From Streptomyces ruber (GTDB taxonomy: Bacteria > Actinomycetota > Actinomycetes > Streptomycetales > Streptomycetaceae), in assembly GCF_014648075.1 (NCBI RefSeq), contig NZ_BMQK01000003.1, positions 682,001 through 746,000 of the forward strand: DNA of 64,000 bases, written 5' to 3'. The position numbers were made by a program, and so were the translations under genes. Of this stretch, positions 36,058 through 44,272 are shown one piece after another. Each line of letters opens with the position of its first letter. Position 1 is the first letter of the stretch. The notes beneath the pieces are model-generated. The model did not search any database. It was not told the DNA's origin and worked only from the letters and a program-made list of their open reading frames with translations.

Positions 36058-36780
36058 TCAGATCAGCCCGTTGCGCAGCGCGTAGCCCACCGCGTGGGCC
36101 CGGTTGCGCAGTTGCAGCCGCGTGGTGATCTCGTGCAGCACGTTCTTGACGGTCCGTTCGGAGTACGCGGTCTTGCGGGCGATCTCCGCGGTGTCCAGGC
36201 CCTCCGAGACCAGGCGCAGCATGTCCGCCTCGCGCGTGGTCAGCGTGGACAGGGACATGCTCTGCGGGGCGAGTGAGGAGCGCTGCAGGCCGCCGACGTG
36301 ACTGAGCAGCTTGCCGAGCAGGTCGCCGGGCAGCACTCCCTCGCCGTTGGCCATCGCCAGGACCAGGTGGAGGAGGTGGTCCTGGTCGGCCTCGGCACGG
36401 CGCAGCACCGCCGCCACGCCGCACTCGATGACGCGTTGCAGCGTGCCGGAGCCGAGGGTGCCGACCACGAGACCCGTGCGGGTGGCCGGGTTGTGCCGCA
36501 GCCGCTGCAGCAGGGCGGCGACCTCGTCGTCGACGCTGTCCACGACCACCAGCGACGCCTGGGCCCGTTCCGCGTCCGCGTCGTCGAGCAGGTCGATCTC
36601 GGGGCGCGGACGTAACTGCTGCACGACGCCGACGCGCAGGACCGGATCGGCGGCGTAGACGGCCACGGTCACCCGGCCGGGGCGGTCGTGGGGGACGGCC
36701 CGGTGCGCGGTCCGGGCCGTGCCGGGCGTACGTGACGTGGTGGCGGACACCACCGGATCGTTTCTCTCTGCACTGGACAT
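36058..36780 (-). CDS. NarL/LuxR-type regulator with atypical receiver domain
   Basis: A 240-residue protein: N-terminal receiver-like domain (VTVAVYAADPVLRVGVVQQL, phospho-acceptor position VVVDS) and a C-terminal LuxR helix-turn-helix (LTTREADMLRLVSEGLDTAE, IARKTAYSERTVKNVLHEI). The receiver keeps an aspartate at the acceptor position, but the acidic pair is reduced to one residue and the conserved lysine is replaced (AAVLRRAEA), so normal phosphorylation is doubtful. Codon 56 is TTA (36615-36613, in VQQLRPR). It lies upstream of the injection-system operon on the same strand, 145 bases away, and is a good candidate for its developmental regulator. Confidence 0.85.
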   Translation of the reverse strand: MSSAERNDPVVSATTSRTPGTARTAHRAVPHDRPGRVTVAVYAADPVLRVGVVQQLRPRPEIDLLDDADAERAQASLVVVDSVDDEVAALLQRLRHNPATRTGLVVGTLGSGTLQRVIECGVAAVLRRAEADQDHLLHLVLAMANGEGVLPGDLLGKLLSHVGGLQRSSLAPQSMSLSTLTTREADMLRLVSEGLDTAEIARKTAYSERTVKNVLHEITTRLQLRNRAHAVGYALRNGLI

Positions 36781-36981
36781 AGGGGGCTACCTGTCTCGTA
36801 AGTCCGTGGTGTGACGCGGGGACGGCCCGGCGGCCCGTGTGCGGGGCACAGGAGGCGCCGCGACGCCGTGGTTACGTACCATCACAAGAGAGTCGGTCAT
36901 TGCCTCCCGGGCACCACGACTGCCCGGGTGTTGCCCTCGCGCTCCTCGTTGAGCCGGCGGGCGCGGTTCTACCGTCGTGGC

Positions 36982-38367
36982 GTGACGCCTTCTGCAGCCT
37001 CTTCCGGTGCCGGTGCGCCCGGTCCCGACATCCCGGCGGTGACGGTCACGCCGGGCGCTACCGCCACGACCAGCGTGACAGTCCGCAACGACAGTGACAT
37101 CGTCGAGGCGTACAGCCTGGAGATCGTCGGGGACTGCGCGCCCTGGACCACGGCGCAGCCGGCCCGGGTCTCCCTCTACCCCGGCACCTCGGAGACGGTG
37201 ACGCTCCTCCTGCAGCCGCCGCGCTCCCCGGAGGTCCGGGCCGGCGACCTGCCCCTCGGGGTGCGGGTCCTGCCGGCCGAGCACCCCGAGTCGGTGCGGG
37301 TCCTCGAAACCACCGTGCACGTCGAGGAGTTCCGGGAGCTGCAGACCGAGGTGCTGCCGCGCCGCCGGCGCGGCTGGCTGCGCGGCCGCTACCGGCTGGC
37401 GGTGCGCAACCAGGGCAACTCCCCGAGGCAGGTGGCCTTCACGCCCGGTCAGGCGGGGGAGGAGCTGGGCTTCGCCTTCAACCCGGCGAGTCCCGGGCTG
37501 GAGCCGGGCGAATCGGTGGAGGTCGGCCTGCGGGTCCGTACCGGCAAGCCGGTGTGGTTCGGCGCCCCCGTGGTGTGGCCGTTCACCGTGGACACCGTCG
37601 AAGCCGGTGACGGGGAGACGGCAGGACAGCGACAGCGGGAGACGGTGCGGCAGGACGTGACCGCCGTCCGGCCGCCGCTGGACGCGGAGTTCGTCCAGAT
37701 CCCGATCTTCCCCAAGTGGCTGCTCGCGGTGCTGGCGGCACTGCTCGCGCTGCTGCTCGCCTGGTTCGCGCTGGTCCGTCCGGCCGTGCGCAGCGCCGCC
37801 GAGGAGGCGGCCACCGAGGCGGTCCGGCCGCGTCCCACGCCCCCGGGGGAGGACGGCGGGCAGGCCCCGGGCAGCGGTTCCGGCGACGGCTCGGGCACCG
37901 GGCCCGGCGGCCAGGAGTCGGGCGCCCCGCCCGGAGCGGGCGGTGACGGCACCGCGCCCGGCGGCGGCAGCGGACCGGGTGCCGGTACCGGTACCGGCAC
38001 CGGCGGCGGTGGGCAGAGTTCGCAGACCATCGACGTGCAGACGTCCGCCGGGGACACCGCGACCGGTGTCTACGAAGTGCCCGACAACAGCGTCTTCCGC
38101 GTCACGGACGTCGTCATCGCCAATTTCCAGGGCGACGAGGGGGTGCTGACGTTCAGTTTCGGCGATCGCAAGATCACCACTATCGCGCTGGAGACCTTCC
38201 GCAACCAGGACTATCACTGGGTCACCCCCATCGAGATTCCTGAGAACGACACCGTGACCGTCGAAGTGACCTGTAATACGCCGGGAACACCGGCCACCGG
38301 CCGTCGGGCACAGGAATGCCACGAGGTGCTGAACGTGAGCGGTGTGCTCAGTCGTACCACGCAGTGA
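36982..38367 (+). CDS. bitopic membrane protein with Ig-like domains
   Basis: A 461-residue protein. Residues about 10-200 are Ig-like beta domains (PAVTVTPGATATTSVTVRND and LAVRNQGNSPRQVAFTPGQA), followed by one transmembrane helix (WLLAVLAALLALLLAWFALV), an 80-residue Gly/Ser/Pro linker, and a C-terminal beta domain containing two cysteines (VTCNTPG ... QECHEVLNVSG). Without a signal peptide the N-terminal domains should be cytoplasmic and the C-terminal one outside. I chose GTG at 36982 because TACCGT (36970-36975) is a plausible -10 seven bases upstream, implying a leaderless mRNA. Divergent from the LuxR gene, it may belong to the injection-system regulon. Function unknown. Confidence 0.75.
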   Translation: MTPSAASSGAGAPGPDIPAVTVTPGATATTSVTVRNDSDIVEAYSLEIVGDCAPWTTAQPARVSLYPGTSETVTLLLQPPRSPEVRAGDLPLGVRVLPAEHPESVRVLETTVHVEEFRELQTEVLPRRRRGWLRGRYRLAVRNQGNSPRQVAFTPGQAGEELGFAFNPASPGLEPGESVEVGLRVRTGKPVWFGAPVVWPFTVDTVEAGDGETAGQRQRETVRQDVTAVRPPLDAEFVQIPIFPKWLLAVLAALLALLLAWFALVRPAVRSAAEEAATEAVRPRPTPPGEDGGQAPGSGSGDGSGTGPGGQESGAPPGAGGDGTAPGGGSGPGAGTGTGTGGGGQSSQTIDVQTSAGDTATGVYEVPDNSVFRVTDVVIANFQGDEGVLTFSFGDRKITTIALETFRNQDYHWVTPIEIPENDTVTVEVTCNTPGTPATGRRAQECHEVLNVSGVLSRTTQ

Positions 38368-38385
38368 ATGGCGTCTCACGTTTCA

Positions 38386-38400
38386 CGACCAGACTGGTCG
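38386..38400. promoter_or_regulatory. perfect palindrome CGACCAG-A-CTGGTCG
   Basis: Two 7-base arms around one base, 19 bases after the stop of the bitopic protein gene and about 200 before the TOPRIM gene. Either the first of two hairpins ending transcription or an operator. Confidence 0.5.
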
Positions 38401-38416
38401 GTGCAGGCCCCCATCG

Positions 38417-38437
38417 GTAAGAGCCGCATGCTCTTAC
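38417..38437. terminator. hairpin after the bitopic protein gene
   Basis: Arms GTAAGAGC and GCTCTTAC with a 5-base loop (CGCAT), 50 bases after the stop codon. Unusually AT-rich for this DNA. Likely a terminator; an operator is possible. Confidence 0.5.
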
Positions 38438-38605
38438 GACTGAAAAGCGATATGCCGAGGCTTGAAATCGCGCTCCGCAGCGGCCGGAAGTGTCCGGTCC
38501 CCGCACTGTTCGCGGAATGGGCCCAGCGCCGCCACGGGCCACGGAGAACTCGCATGCGCACGACTTCCCGACCGTGCCAGGATGGCGACCGGGAAGCGAG
38601 GTTCC

Positions 38606-39262
38606 GTGGACGAGTCGAGACGGTTGGGACCGGCGCCGGCCGCGTGGGCGGCCGGCGGGGCGGGGGCGGCCGCGGCCGCGACGGCGGCGCGGGAGCTGGC
38701 CGGCGACGGGGTGCGGACGGTCGTGCTCGTCGAGGGCGGCAGTGACCGGGTCGCCCTGGAGACGCTGGCCGCGCGGTACGGCCGCGACCTCGGTGCGGAG
38801 GGTGTCGTGGTGGTACCGCTCGGAGGCGCCACGAACATCGGGCGTTTCCTGGACGTGTGCGGTCCCGCGGGGCTGGGACTCCCGGTGGCCGGTCTCTACG
38901 ACATCGGTGAGGAGCGGCACTTCCGGCGGCATCTGGAGCGGGTCGGGCTCGGCTCCGGTCTCACGCGCGAAGGACTCGGGCGACTCGGCTTCCACGTGTG
39001 CGTCGCCGACCTGGAGGACGAGCTGATCCGCGCTCTCGGGGCCGAGGGCGTGCGGGAGGTGATCGAGTCCCAGGGCGAGACGCGCCCCTTCCGCACTTTC
39101 CTCGGCCAGCCGGCGCAGCGCGAGCGGCCGGTGGAGCACCAGTTGCGGCGCTTCCTGGGCACCCACAGCGGTCGCAAGGCGCTCTACGCGCGGGCGCTGG
39201 CCGCCCGGCTGGACCTCGAACGCGTACCGCGACCGCTGGAACGTCTCCTCGCCCACGTCTGA
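38606..39262 (+). CDS. solitary TOPRIM-domain protein
   Basis: A 218-residue protein with a TOPRIM fold like that of OLD-family nucleases: VRTVVLVEGGSDRVALETLA holds the catalytic glutamate and VAGLYDIGEERHF stands where the DxD motif would be, but its second aspartate is missing. The C-terminal half ends RFLGTHSGRKALYARALAAR then LDLERVPRPLERLL. No ATPase or helicase partner is adjacent. GTG at 38606 is preferred because GCGAGG lies four bases upstream; an ATG at 38582 is in frame but lacks a binding site. It ends four bases from the convergent marR gene. Confidence 0.8.
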   Translation: MDESRRLGPAPAAWAAGGAGAAAAATAARELAGDGVRTVVLVEGGSDRVALETLAARYGRDLGAEGVVVVPLGGATNIGRFLDVCGPAGLGLPVAGLYDIGEERHFRRHLERVGLGSGLTREGLGRLGFHVCVADLEDELIRALGAEGVREVIESQGETRPFRTFLGQPAQRERPVEHQLRRFLGTHSGRKALYARALAARLDLERVPRPLERLLAHV

Positions 39263-39266
39263 CACG

Positions 39267-39740
39267 TCACGGCGTACGCCCGGCGTCGACCGCTCGCTCG
39301 ATCCTGTGCGCGAGGCCGATGAACGCCTCGATCTCGTCCCGGGTCAGGTCCCGCACCGAGTCCTCCTCCAGCGTCCGCCACATCGCGGTGATCGGCTCCC
39401 GCATGGCACGGCCCCGGTCGGTGAGGTGGACGACCATCACCCGCCGGTCGTGTGCGGCCGGCTCACGGGTGAGCAGCCCCGCCTCCTGCATGCGACGCAG
39501 CGACTTGGAGACGGTGGAGTGGTCCAGCCCGACGCTCTCGAGGAGTTCGGACTGGGTCTGGCCGTCCTTGTCGAACAGCTGCATGAGCAGCAGTTCCTGT
39601 CCCGGGTGCAGCTGCATCCGGCGGAGCATGGCGGCGGCCCTGCCGCGGTGGGCACGGGCGAGCTGGAAGACCGCGTAGCTCAGCCGTCCCTCGCCGACCG
39701 CGCCCGGGAACTGCGGTGAGGGGGAAGCGGGGTCGGTCAC
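39267..39740 (-). CDS. MarR-family transcriptional regulator
   Basis: A 157-residue winged-helix MarR protein: LSYAVFQLARAHRGRAAAML, DGQTQSELLESVGLDHSTVS, KSLRRMQEAGLLTREPAAHD then RRVMVVHLTDRG. It is the last gene of the leftward oxidoreductase operon, its GTG overlapping the OYE stop (GTGA). MarR proteins commonly repress linked redox genes and release DNA on binding phenolics or on cysteine oxidation; this one has no cysteine, so a ligand-binding mechanism is more likely. The palindromes before the quinone oxidoreductase gene are candidate targets. Confidence 0.9.
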   Translation of the reverse strand: MTDPASPSPQFPGAVGEGRLSYAVFQLARAHRGRAAAMLRRMQLHPGQELLLMQLFDKDGQTQSELLESVGLDHSTVSKSLRRMQEAGLLTREPAAHDRRVMVVHLTDRGRAMREPITAMWRTLEEDSVRDLTRDEIEAFIGLAHRIERAVDAGRTP

Positions 39741-40750
39741 TGGTCGGATCTCCTTCGGGCGAGTGTGGGGTAGTCGGTGCACCCGGCCGCGCCGCCGCCG
39801 TGGAACGTCGTCGGGTCGGGGGTGTTCAGCGGTGCTCCGGAGCGTACCCGTTGGGCCAGGTCGGGGTTGGTCAGGGCCGCCGCGCCGACACTGCTGACGT
39901 CGGCGCGGCCGTCGGCGACGTCCGCCGCGCGGGTGAGCAGGTCGGCGCCGGCCCGGTTGAGCACGAGGGCGGTCGGCCACAGCCCGCGCAGGGTGCCCAG
40001 CAGTTCCTCGTCCCCGGCGTGGACCAGGTGCAGGTAGGCGAGACCGAGCGGGGCGAGCGCGCGGACCAGCGCGGGGTACAGCTCCTGGGTGTCGTCCTCC
40101 GTGATGTCGTTGTACGGGTTGCCGGGAGAGAGGCGGATGCCGGTGCGGCCGGCGCCGATCTCCCCGGCCACCGCCGTGGCGACCTCCACGGCGAAGCGGA
40201 CGCGGTTCCCGACGGAGCCGCCGTAGCGGTCGGTGCGGTGGTTGGCGTTGCTGGACAGGAACTGGTGCACGAGGCAGCCGTTGGCGCCGTGGATCTCGAC
40301 GCCGTCGGCGCCGGCCGTGACGGCCGCCCGGGCGGCCCGGCGGAAGTCCTCGACCGTCGCGGCGACCTCCCCGGTGGACAGTGCGCGCGGCTCCGGCATC
40401 GGCCGGGGGCCGGCGGTGGTGAACATGGTGCCCGCGGGGCGGATCGCCGACGGGGCCACCGGCTGCCGCCCGTGCGGGGTGTTGTCGGGGTGGGCGATCC
40501 GGCCGGTGTGCATGAGCTGGACGACGATCCGCCCGCCGGCCGCGTGCACGGCGTCGGTGACCTTCCGCCACCCGGCGACCTGCTCCTCCGTGTGGATGCC
40601 GGGGGTCAGCAGGTAGCCCTGCCCGTCGGCGGAGGGCTGCGTCCCCTCGGTGACGATGAGGGCGTGCGAGGCCCGTTGGGCGTAGTACTCGGCGTTCAGC
40701 TCGGTGGGGACGCCCTCCGGGGTGGAGCGGTTTCGGGTCATCGGGGCCAT
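39737..40750 (-). CDS. Old Yellow Enzyme-family alkene reductase, 5' end apparently frameshifted
   Basis: A 337-residue FMN-dependent OYE/NemA-like NADPH:flavin oxidoreductase: AGWRKVTDAVHAAGGRIVVQ then LMHTGR, GVEIHGANGCLVHQFLSSNA, NHRTDRYGGSVGNRVRF, RLSPGNPYNDI. The catalytic pattern H-G-A-N is present. The expected N-terminal strand is encoded just upstream in this frame (LWTPATVGDITLPHR, 40751-40801) but has no start codon, while a good ATG with a GGAGA site at 40824 opens a different frame (MSDTPWT). Translation from the internal ATG at 40750 (MAPMTRNR) would lack that strand. Middle gene of the operon with quinone oxidoreductase and MarR. Confidence 0.8.
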   Translation of the reverse strand: MAPMTRNRSTPEGVPTELNAEYYAQRASHALIVTEGTQPSADGQGYLLTPGIHTEEQVAGWRKVTDAVHAAGGRIVVQLMHTGRIAHPDNTPHGRQPVAPSAIRPAGTMFTTAGPRPMPEPRALSTGEVAATVEDFRRAARAAVTAGADGVEIHGANGCLVHQFLSSNANHRTDRYGGSVGNRVRFAVEVATAVAGEIGAGRTGIRLSPGNPYNDITEDDTQELYPALVRALAPLGLAYLHLVHAGDEELLGTLRGLWPTALVLNRAGADLLTRAADVADGRADVSSVGAAALTNPDLAQRVRSGAPLNTPDPTTFHGGGAAGCTDYPTLARRRSDQ

Positions 40751-40834
40751 GGCCGGCCGGTGCGGCAGGGTGATGTCACCGACGGTGGCCGGTGTCCACA
40801 GGACGTCCAGGGAGTGTCGGACATGACGGATTCT

Positions 40835-40890
40835 CCGTGAGCCGTGAGCCGTGAGCCGTGAGCCGTGAGCCGTGAGCCGTGAGCCGTGAG
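40835..40890. repeat. eight perfect copies of a 7-base repeat
   Basis: CCGTGAG repeated eight times, between the quinone oxidoreductase stop and the OYE ribosome binding site; read on the coding strand the last copy runs into GGAGA. The unit is not a multiple of three. Confidence 0.92.
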
Positions 40891-40912
40891 CCGGTACCGG
40901 TGCGGGACCGCC

Positions 40913-41827
40913 TCAGGCGACGGTGAGGACGAGCTTGCCGCGGCCGTGGCCGGCGTCGCTGAGCCGCTGGGCCTCGGCGGCCTCGGCGAGCGGGAGAACG
41001 GTGCCGACCGTGGTCACCAGCTCCCCGGCGGCGGCCAGCCGGGCGAGTTCGCCGAGCCGGGCGGCCGACCTGCGCTGGGGGCCCTCGGCGAAGACGACGC
41101 CCAGCTCCCCGGCGCGGAAGTCGGCGGTGGTGACGATCCGGTCGGTGCCGCCGCGCAGGGTGACGGAGTCCTCCAGGGCGCCCTTCCCGGCGGCGTCGAA
41201 CACGGCGTCCACCCCCTCCGGGGCGAGGGCGCGGACCCGCTCGACCAGGTTCTCCCCGTAGACCAGCGCGGTGGCGCCGAGCGAGGTGAGGTACTCCTGG
41301 TTGGCCGGGCCGGCGGTGCCGATGACCCGCGCACCGCGGGCGACGGCCAGCTGGACGGCGACGGTGCCGAGCGCTCCGGCCGCGCCGTGGATCAGCAGGG
41401 TCTCCCCGGCCCTGACGTCCAGCAGGTCCAGGACCCGGTCGGCACCGTCGCCCGCCACCGGCAGCGTGACCGCGGACGTCCAGTCGAGCCCGGCGGGCTT
41501 GTGGGCGAGGACGTCGGCGTCGGCGAGGGCGTACGCGGCGTAGGAGCCGGTGTCGGACCAGCCCAGCACCTCGTCGCCCACCTTCAGCCGGTCGACTCCC
41601 TCACCCACGGCGTCGACCACCCCGGCGATCTCCCCTCCGGGGACGGCGGGCAGCGTGGTGGGGAAGACGGCCTCCATGATCCCGGAACGGATCTTGCCGT
41701 CCACCGGGTTGACCCCGACCGCCTTGATGCGGACGCGGACCTGGCCGGGGCCGGGCTCGGGCGTCGCGATCTCCGTCTGGCGCAGGACCTCGGTGCCGCC
41801 GAACCGGTCGAAAACGATGGCCTTCAT
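40913..41827 (-). CDS. NADP-dependent quinone oxidoreductase (zinc-free MDR family)
   Basis: A 304-residue medium-chain reductase of the QOR/zeta-crystallin type. MKAIVFDRFGGTEVLRQTEI is the family start; VPGGEIAGVVDAVGEGVDRL and the dinucleotide motif IHGAAGALGTVAVQLA follow. No structural or catalytic zinc ligands are visible. ATG at 41827 with GGAG five bases upstream; the frame stays open through the operators but that stretch is not protein. First gene of the oxidoreductase operon, with repeated operators over its promoter, so probably induced by quinones or electrophiles. Confidence 0.9.
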   Translation of the reverse strand: MKAIVFDRFGGTEVLRQTEIATPEPGPGQVRVRIKAVGVNPVDGKIRSGIMEAVFPTTLPAVPGGEIAGVVDAVGEGVDRLKVGDEVLGWSDTGSYAAYALADADVLAHKPAGLDWTSAVTLPVAGDGADRVLDLLDVRAGETLLIHGAAGALGTVAVQLAVARGARVIGTAGPANQEYLTSLGATALVYGENLVERVRALAPEGVDAVFDAAGKGALEDSVTLRGGTDRIVTTADFRAGELGVVFAEGPQRRSAARLGELARLAAAGELVTTVGTVLPLAEAAEAQRLSDAGHGRGKLVLTVA

Positions 41828-41849
41828 GACAACTCCTTTATCGGTTTCG

Positions 41850-41911
41850 CCAGCCACACCCTTCGTGTGGCTGGCCACATAAAAGTAGCACCGATCGTGT
41901 GGCTAGCCAAG
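41850..41911 (-). promoter_or_regulatory. promoter with repeated TGTGGCTNGCCA operators
   Basis: On the minus strand TTGGCT (41910-41905) and TACTTT (41887-41882) are 17 bases apart. TGGCTAGCCA covers the -35. Downstream of the -10 are TGTGGCTGGCCACA (41866-41879), a perfect palindrome, and CCAGCCACAC (41850-41859), which also pairs with GTGTGGCTGG (41865-41874). Three related boxes around one promoter indicate repression, plausibly by the MarR protein of the same operon. Confidence 0.75.
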
Positions 41912-42064
41912 TAATTGGAGCGGGCGCACGTCCGGGGGAGGTTGAGAGGATTGTCAATGGTATGCGGAGGCACCATTACCGCTTCATGGGTGGCGGGTTA
42001 CTGGATCGTCCTACCGTCTGTGACGCGTCGGGGGGAGGTGAATGAGCTGAGGAGGAAGGACGCT

Positions 42065-43399
42065 GTGGACGGTGTGACCACTGTCGCCGGACGACGGGCC
42101 GTGGTGATGGGGGGAAGCATGGCGGGCCTGCTCGCGGCGCGGGCGCTCGCCGAGTCGTTCGACGAGGTCGTCGTGGTGGACCGCGACGTACTGCCGGACT
42201 CGCCCGCGAACCGGCGGGGGACGCCGCAGGGCCGGCACGTGCACGGACTACTGGCGCGCGGACAGCAGATCATGGAGGAGTACTTCCCCGGGGTGACGGA
42301 GGAACTGCGGGCGGCGGGCGCCGTCACGGGAGACGTGGTCGGCAACGTCCGCTGGATCCTGGACGGCGTCCCGATGAGCAAGGGGCACGCGGGGCTCCTC
42401 ACGGTGTCGGTGTCCCGCCCCATGCTGGAGGCGCACGTGCGGCGCCGGGTGCGGGGCCTGGCGGGAGTGCGGCTGCTGGACCGGACCGAAGTGGTGGGCC
42501 TGCGGTTCTCGCCGGATGGACAGCGCGTTACCGGGGTGCGGACGGTCGGGGCCGGGGGAGCGGCGAGCGGCTCGGTCCTCGCGGCCGACCTGGTGGTGGA
42601 CACCCTCGGACGCGGGTCGCGGGTCCAGCGGTGGCTCTCGGCGCGCGGATGGCCCGAGGTCGCCGAGGAACGCACACAGGTCGGACTGACCTACACCACG
42701 CGGCACTACCGGGCGGGACCGCAGCCGTCGCCCGAGGACTTCTCCGTGGACGTCGTGGCCACGCCGGACCATCCACGGGGCGCCGTCTGCGCGCGGATCG
42801 ACGGCGACCGGCAGGTCGTGACCGCGTACGGGATCCTGGGGGACGTGCCGCCCACGGACCCGGAGGGCTTCCTCGACTTCCTCAAGTCGCTGTCCTCGCC
42901 GGAGATCTACGAGGCGGTGGTGGAGAACCCCGAGCCGCTCGACGACCCGGTGTCGCACCGCTTCCCCGCCAGTCTGCGCCGCCGCTACGAGCTGGCGGAA
43001 CGGCTGCCGTCCGGGCTGCTCGCGCTGGGCGACGCCGTGTGCAGCTTCAACCCGACCTACGGACAGGGCATGACGGTCGCGGCCCTCGGCTCACAGGTGC
43101 TGCGCACGCACGTGGCGGACGGCCGGGTGCCCGACCCGGCCGCCTACTTCTCGGACCTGGCCCGTGACGCGGTCGACGAGGCGTGGCGGCAGGCGCTGAG
43201 CAACGACCTCGGCTTCCCCGGGGTGGCGGGCGACCGGACCCCGGAGATCCTCGCCGACCAGGAGTACCTGGGCCGGGTGCTGGAGGCGGCGCAGTACGAC
43301 GGCGCGATCGCCGCCGCCTACACCCGGGTCATCTCCTTCGTCGACCCGCCGGAGGCCCTGCACGCGGACTGGGTGCACCGGGCCCTGCGGCCCGTCTGA
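42065..43399 (+). CDS. FAD-dependent monooxygenase
   Basis: A 444-residue PHBH-fold flavoprotein. The FAD motif is VVMGGSMAGLLAARALAESF near the N-terminus and the second flavin motif is LGDAVCSFNPTYGQGMTVAA near residue 330. RGTPQGRHVHGLLARGQQIM resembles many secondary-metabolite hydroxylases and epoxidases. GTG at 42065 is chosen for the strong GGAGGAAGG six bases upstream; an in-frame GTG at 42038 is possible. The epoxide-hydrolase-like gene follows 36 bases later, a sensible pair for epoxidation and opening of a polyketide. Confidence 0.88.
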   Translation: MDGVTTVAGRRAVVMGGSMAGLLAARALAESFDEVVVVDRDVLPDSPANRRGTPQGRHVHGLLARGQQIMEEYFPGVTEELRAAGAVTGDVVGNVRWILDGVPMSKGHAGLLTVSVSRPMLEAHVRRRVRGLAGVRLLDRTEVVGLRFSPDGQRVTGVRTVGAGGAASGSVLAADLVVDTLGRGSRVQRWLSARGWPEVAEERTQVGLTYTTRHYRAGPQPSPEDFSVDVVATPDHPRGAVCARIDGDRQVVTAYGILGDVPPTDPEGFLDFLKSLSSPEIYEAVVENPEPLDDPVSHRFPASLRRRYELAERLPSGLLALGDAVCSFNPTYGQGMTVAALGSQVLRTHVADGRVPDPAAYFSDLARDAVDEAWRQALSNDLGFPGVAGDRTPEILADQEYLGRVLEAAQYDGAIAAAYTRVISFVDPPEALHADWVHRALRPV

Positions 43400-43435
43400 C
43401 CCGGTCGACGGCAAGCGCGCGGACAAGGAGTGGAG

Positions 43436-44272
43436 ATGCGAGTAACTGTCGACGACCTGGTCTTCGACGTCGACGTGGCGGGCCCCGAGGACGGTGAGGC
43501 GGTCCTGCTGCTGCACGGGTTCCCGCACAGCCGCGAGTCGTGGACGGACATCGCGCCGCTGCTGCACCGGGCGGGGCTCCGCACGGTCGCCCCCGACCAG
43601 CGGGGGTACTCGCCGGGGGCCCGTCCGGAGGCGGTCGAGGCGTACGCGCTGCCGGAGCTGGCCGCCGACGCGCTGGGCGTCCTGGACGCGCTGGGCATCG
43701 AGGCGGCGCACGTCGCCGGGCACGACTGGGGCGCGGTCGTCGGCTGGTACCTGGCGGCACGGTTCCCCGGGCGGGTGCGGAGCCTGACGGCGGCCGGGTT
43801 CCCGCACCTTGACGCCTTCCGGCACGCGCTGCGGGTGGATCACCGACAGCGGCTGCACTCGGGCTACATCGACACGCTCAGCGCCGAGGACGCGGCCGAC
43901 ACCTTCCTCGCGGACGGCGCGGCCGGCCTGGAGGGGTGGTACCGGCAGACCGAGGGAGTGCTGAGCGAGGAGCAGATCGAGCGCTACATGCGCACCCACA
44001 CCAGCCCCGGCACGCTGCGGGCGGCGCTGAAGTGGTACCGGGCGGGCAGCCTGCAGGACGACAGCGACCCGCTCGGGCCCGTCACCGTGCCGACCACCCA
44101 CATCTGGAGCGAGAACGACCCGGCGGTCGGCGTCCTCGCCGCGGAGCGCACCGCCGACCACGTGACGGGGGAGTACCGCTTCGTCCGGCTGCGGGGGGTC
44201 TCGCACTGGCAGCCCCAGCAGGTGCCGGAGAAGGTCGCCGCGGAGATCCTGGACCGGGTCCGCGGGGCCTAG
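43436..44272 (+). CDS. alpha/beta hydrolase, epoxide-hydrolase-like
   Basis: A 278-residue hydrolase. HGFPHSRESW forms the oxyanion-hole HGxP motif, GHDWGAVVG carries the nucleophilic aspartate (Asp of GHDWG), and GVSHWQPQQVP the catalytic histidine. Asp rather than Ser at the nucleophile position favours epoxide hydrolase (or haloalkane dehalogenase) over esterase. ATG at 43436 follows AAGGAG. Cotranscribed with the FAD monooxygenase. Confidence 0.88.
   Translation: MRVTVDDLVFDVDVAGPEDGEAVLLLHGFPHSRESWTDIAPLLHRAGLRTVAPDQRGYSPGARPEAVEAYALPELAADALGVLDALGIEAAHVAGHDWGAVVGWYLAARFPGRVRSLTAAGFPHLDAFRHALRVDHRQRLHSGYIDTLSAEDAADTFLADGAAGLEGWYRQTEGVLSEEQIERYMRTHTSPGTLRAALKWYRAGSLQDDSDPLGPVTVPTTHIWSENDPAVGVLAAERTADHVTGEYRFVRLRGVSHWQPQQVPEKVAAEILDRVRGA

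Noticed and set aside
38386..38437. A tRNA or small RNA gene built from the two hairpins
   Set aside because: No cloverleaf, anticodon arm or CCA end can be drawn; the hairpins suit a terminator or operator.
40835..40890. CRISPR-like or transposon-end repeat
   Set aside because: Units are 7 bases with no spacers, and no cas or transposase genes are near.
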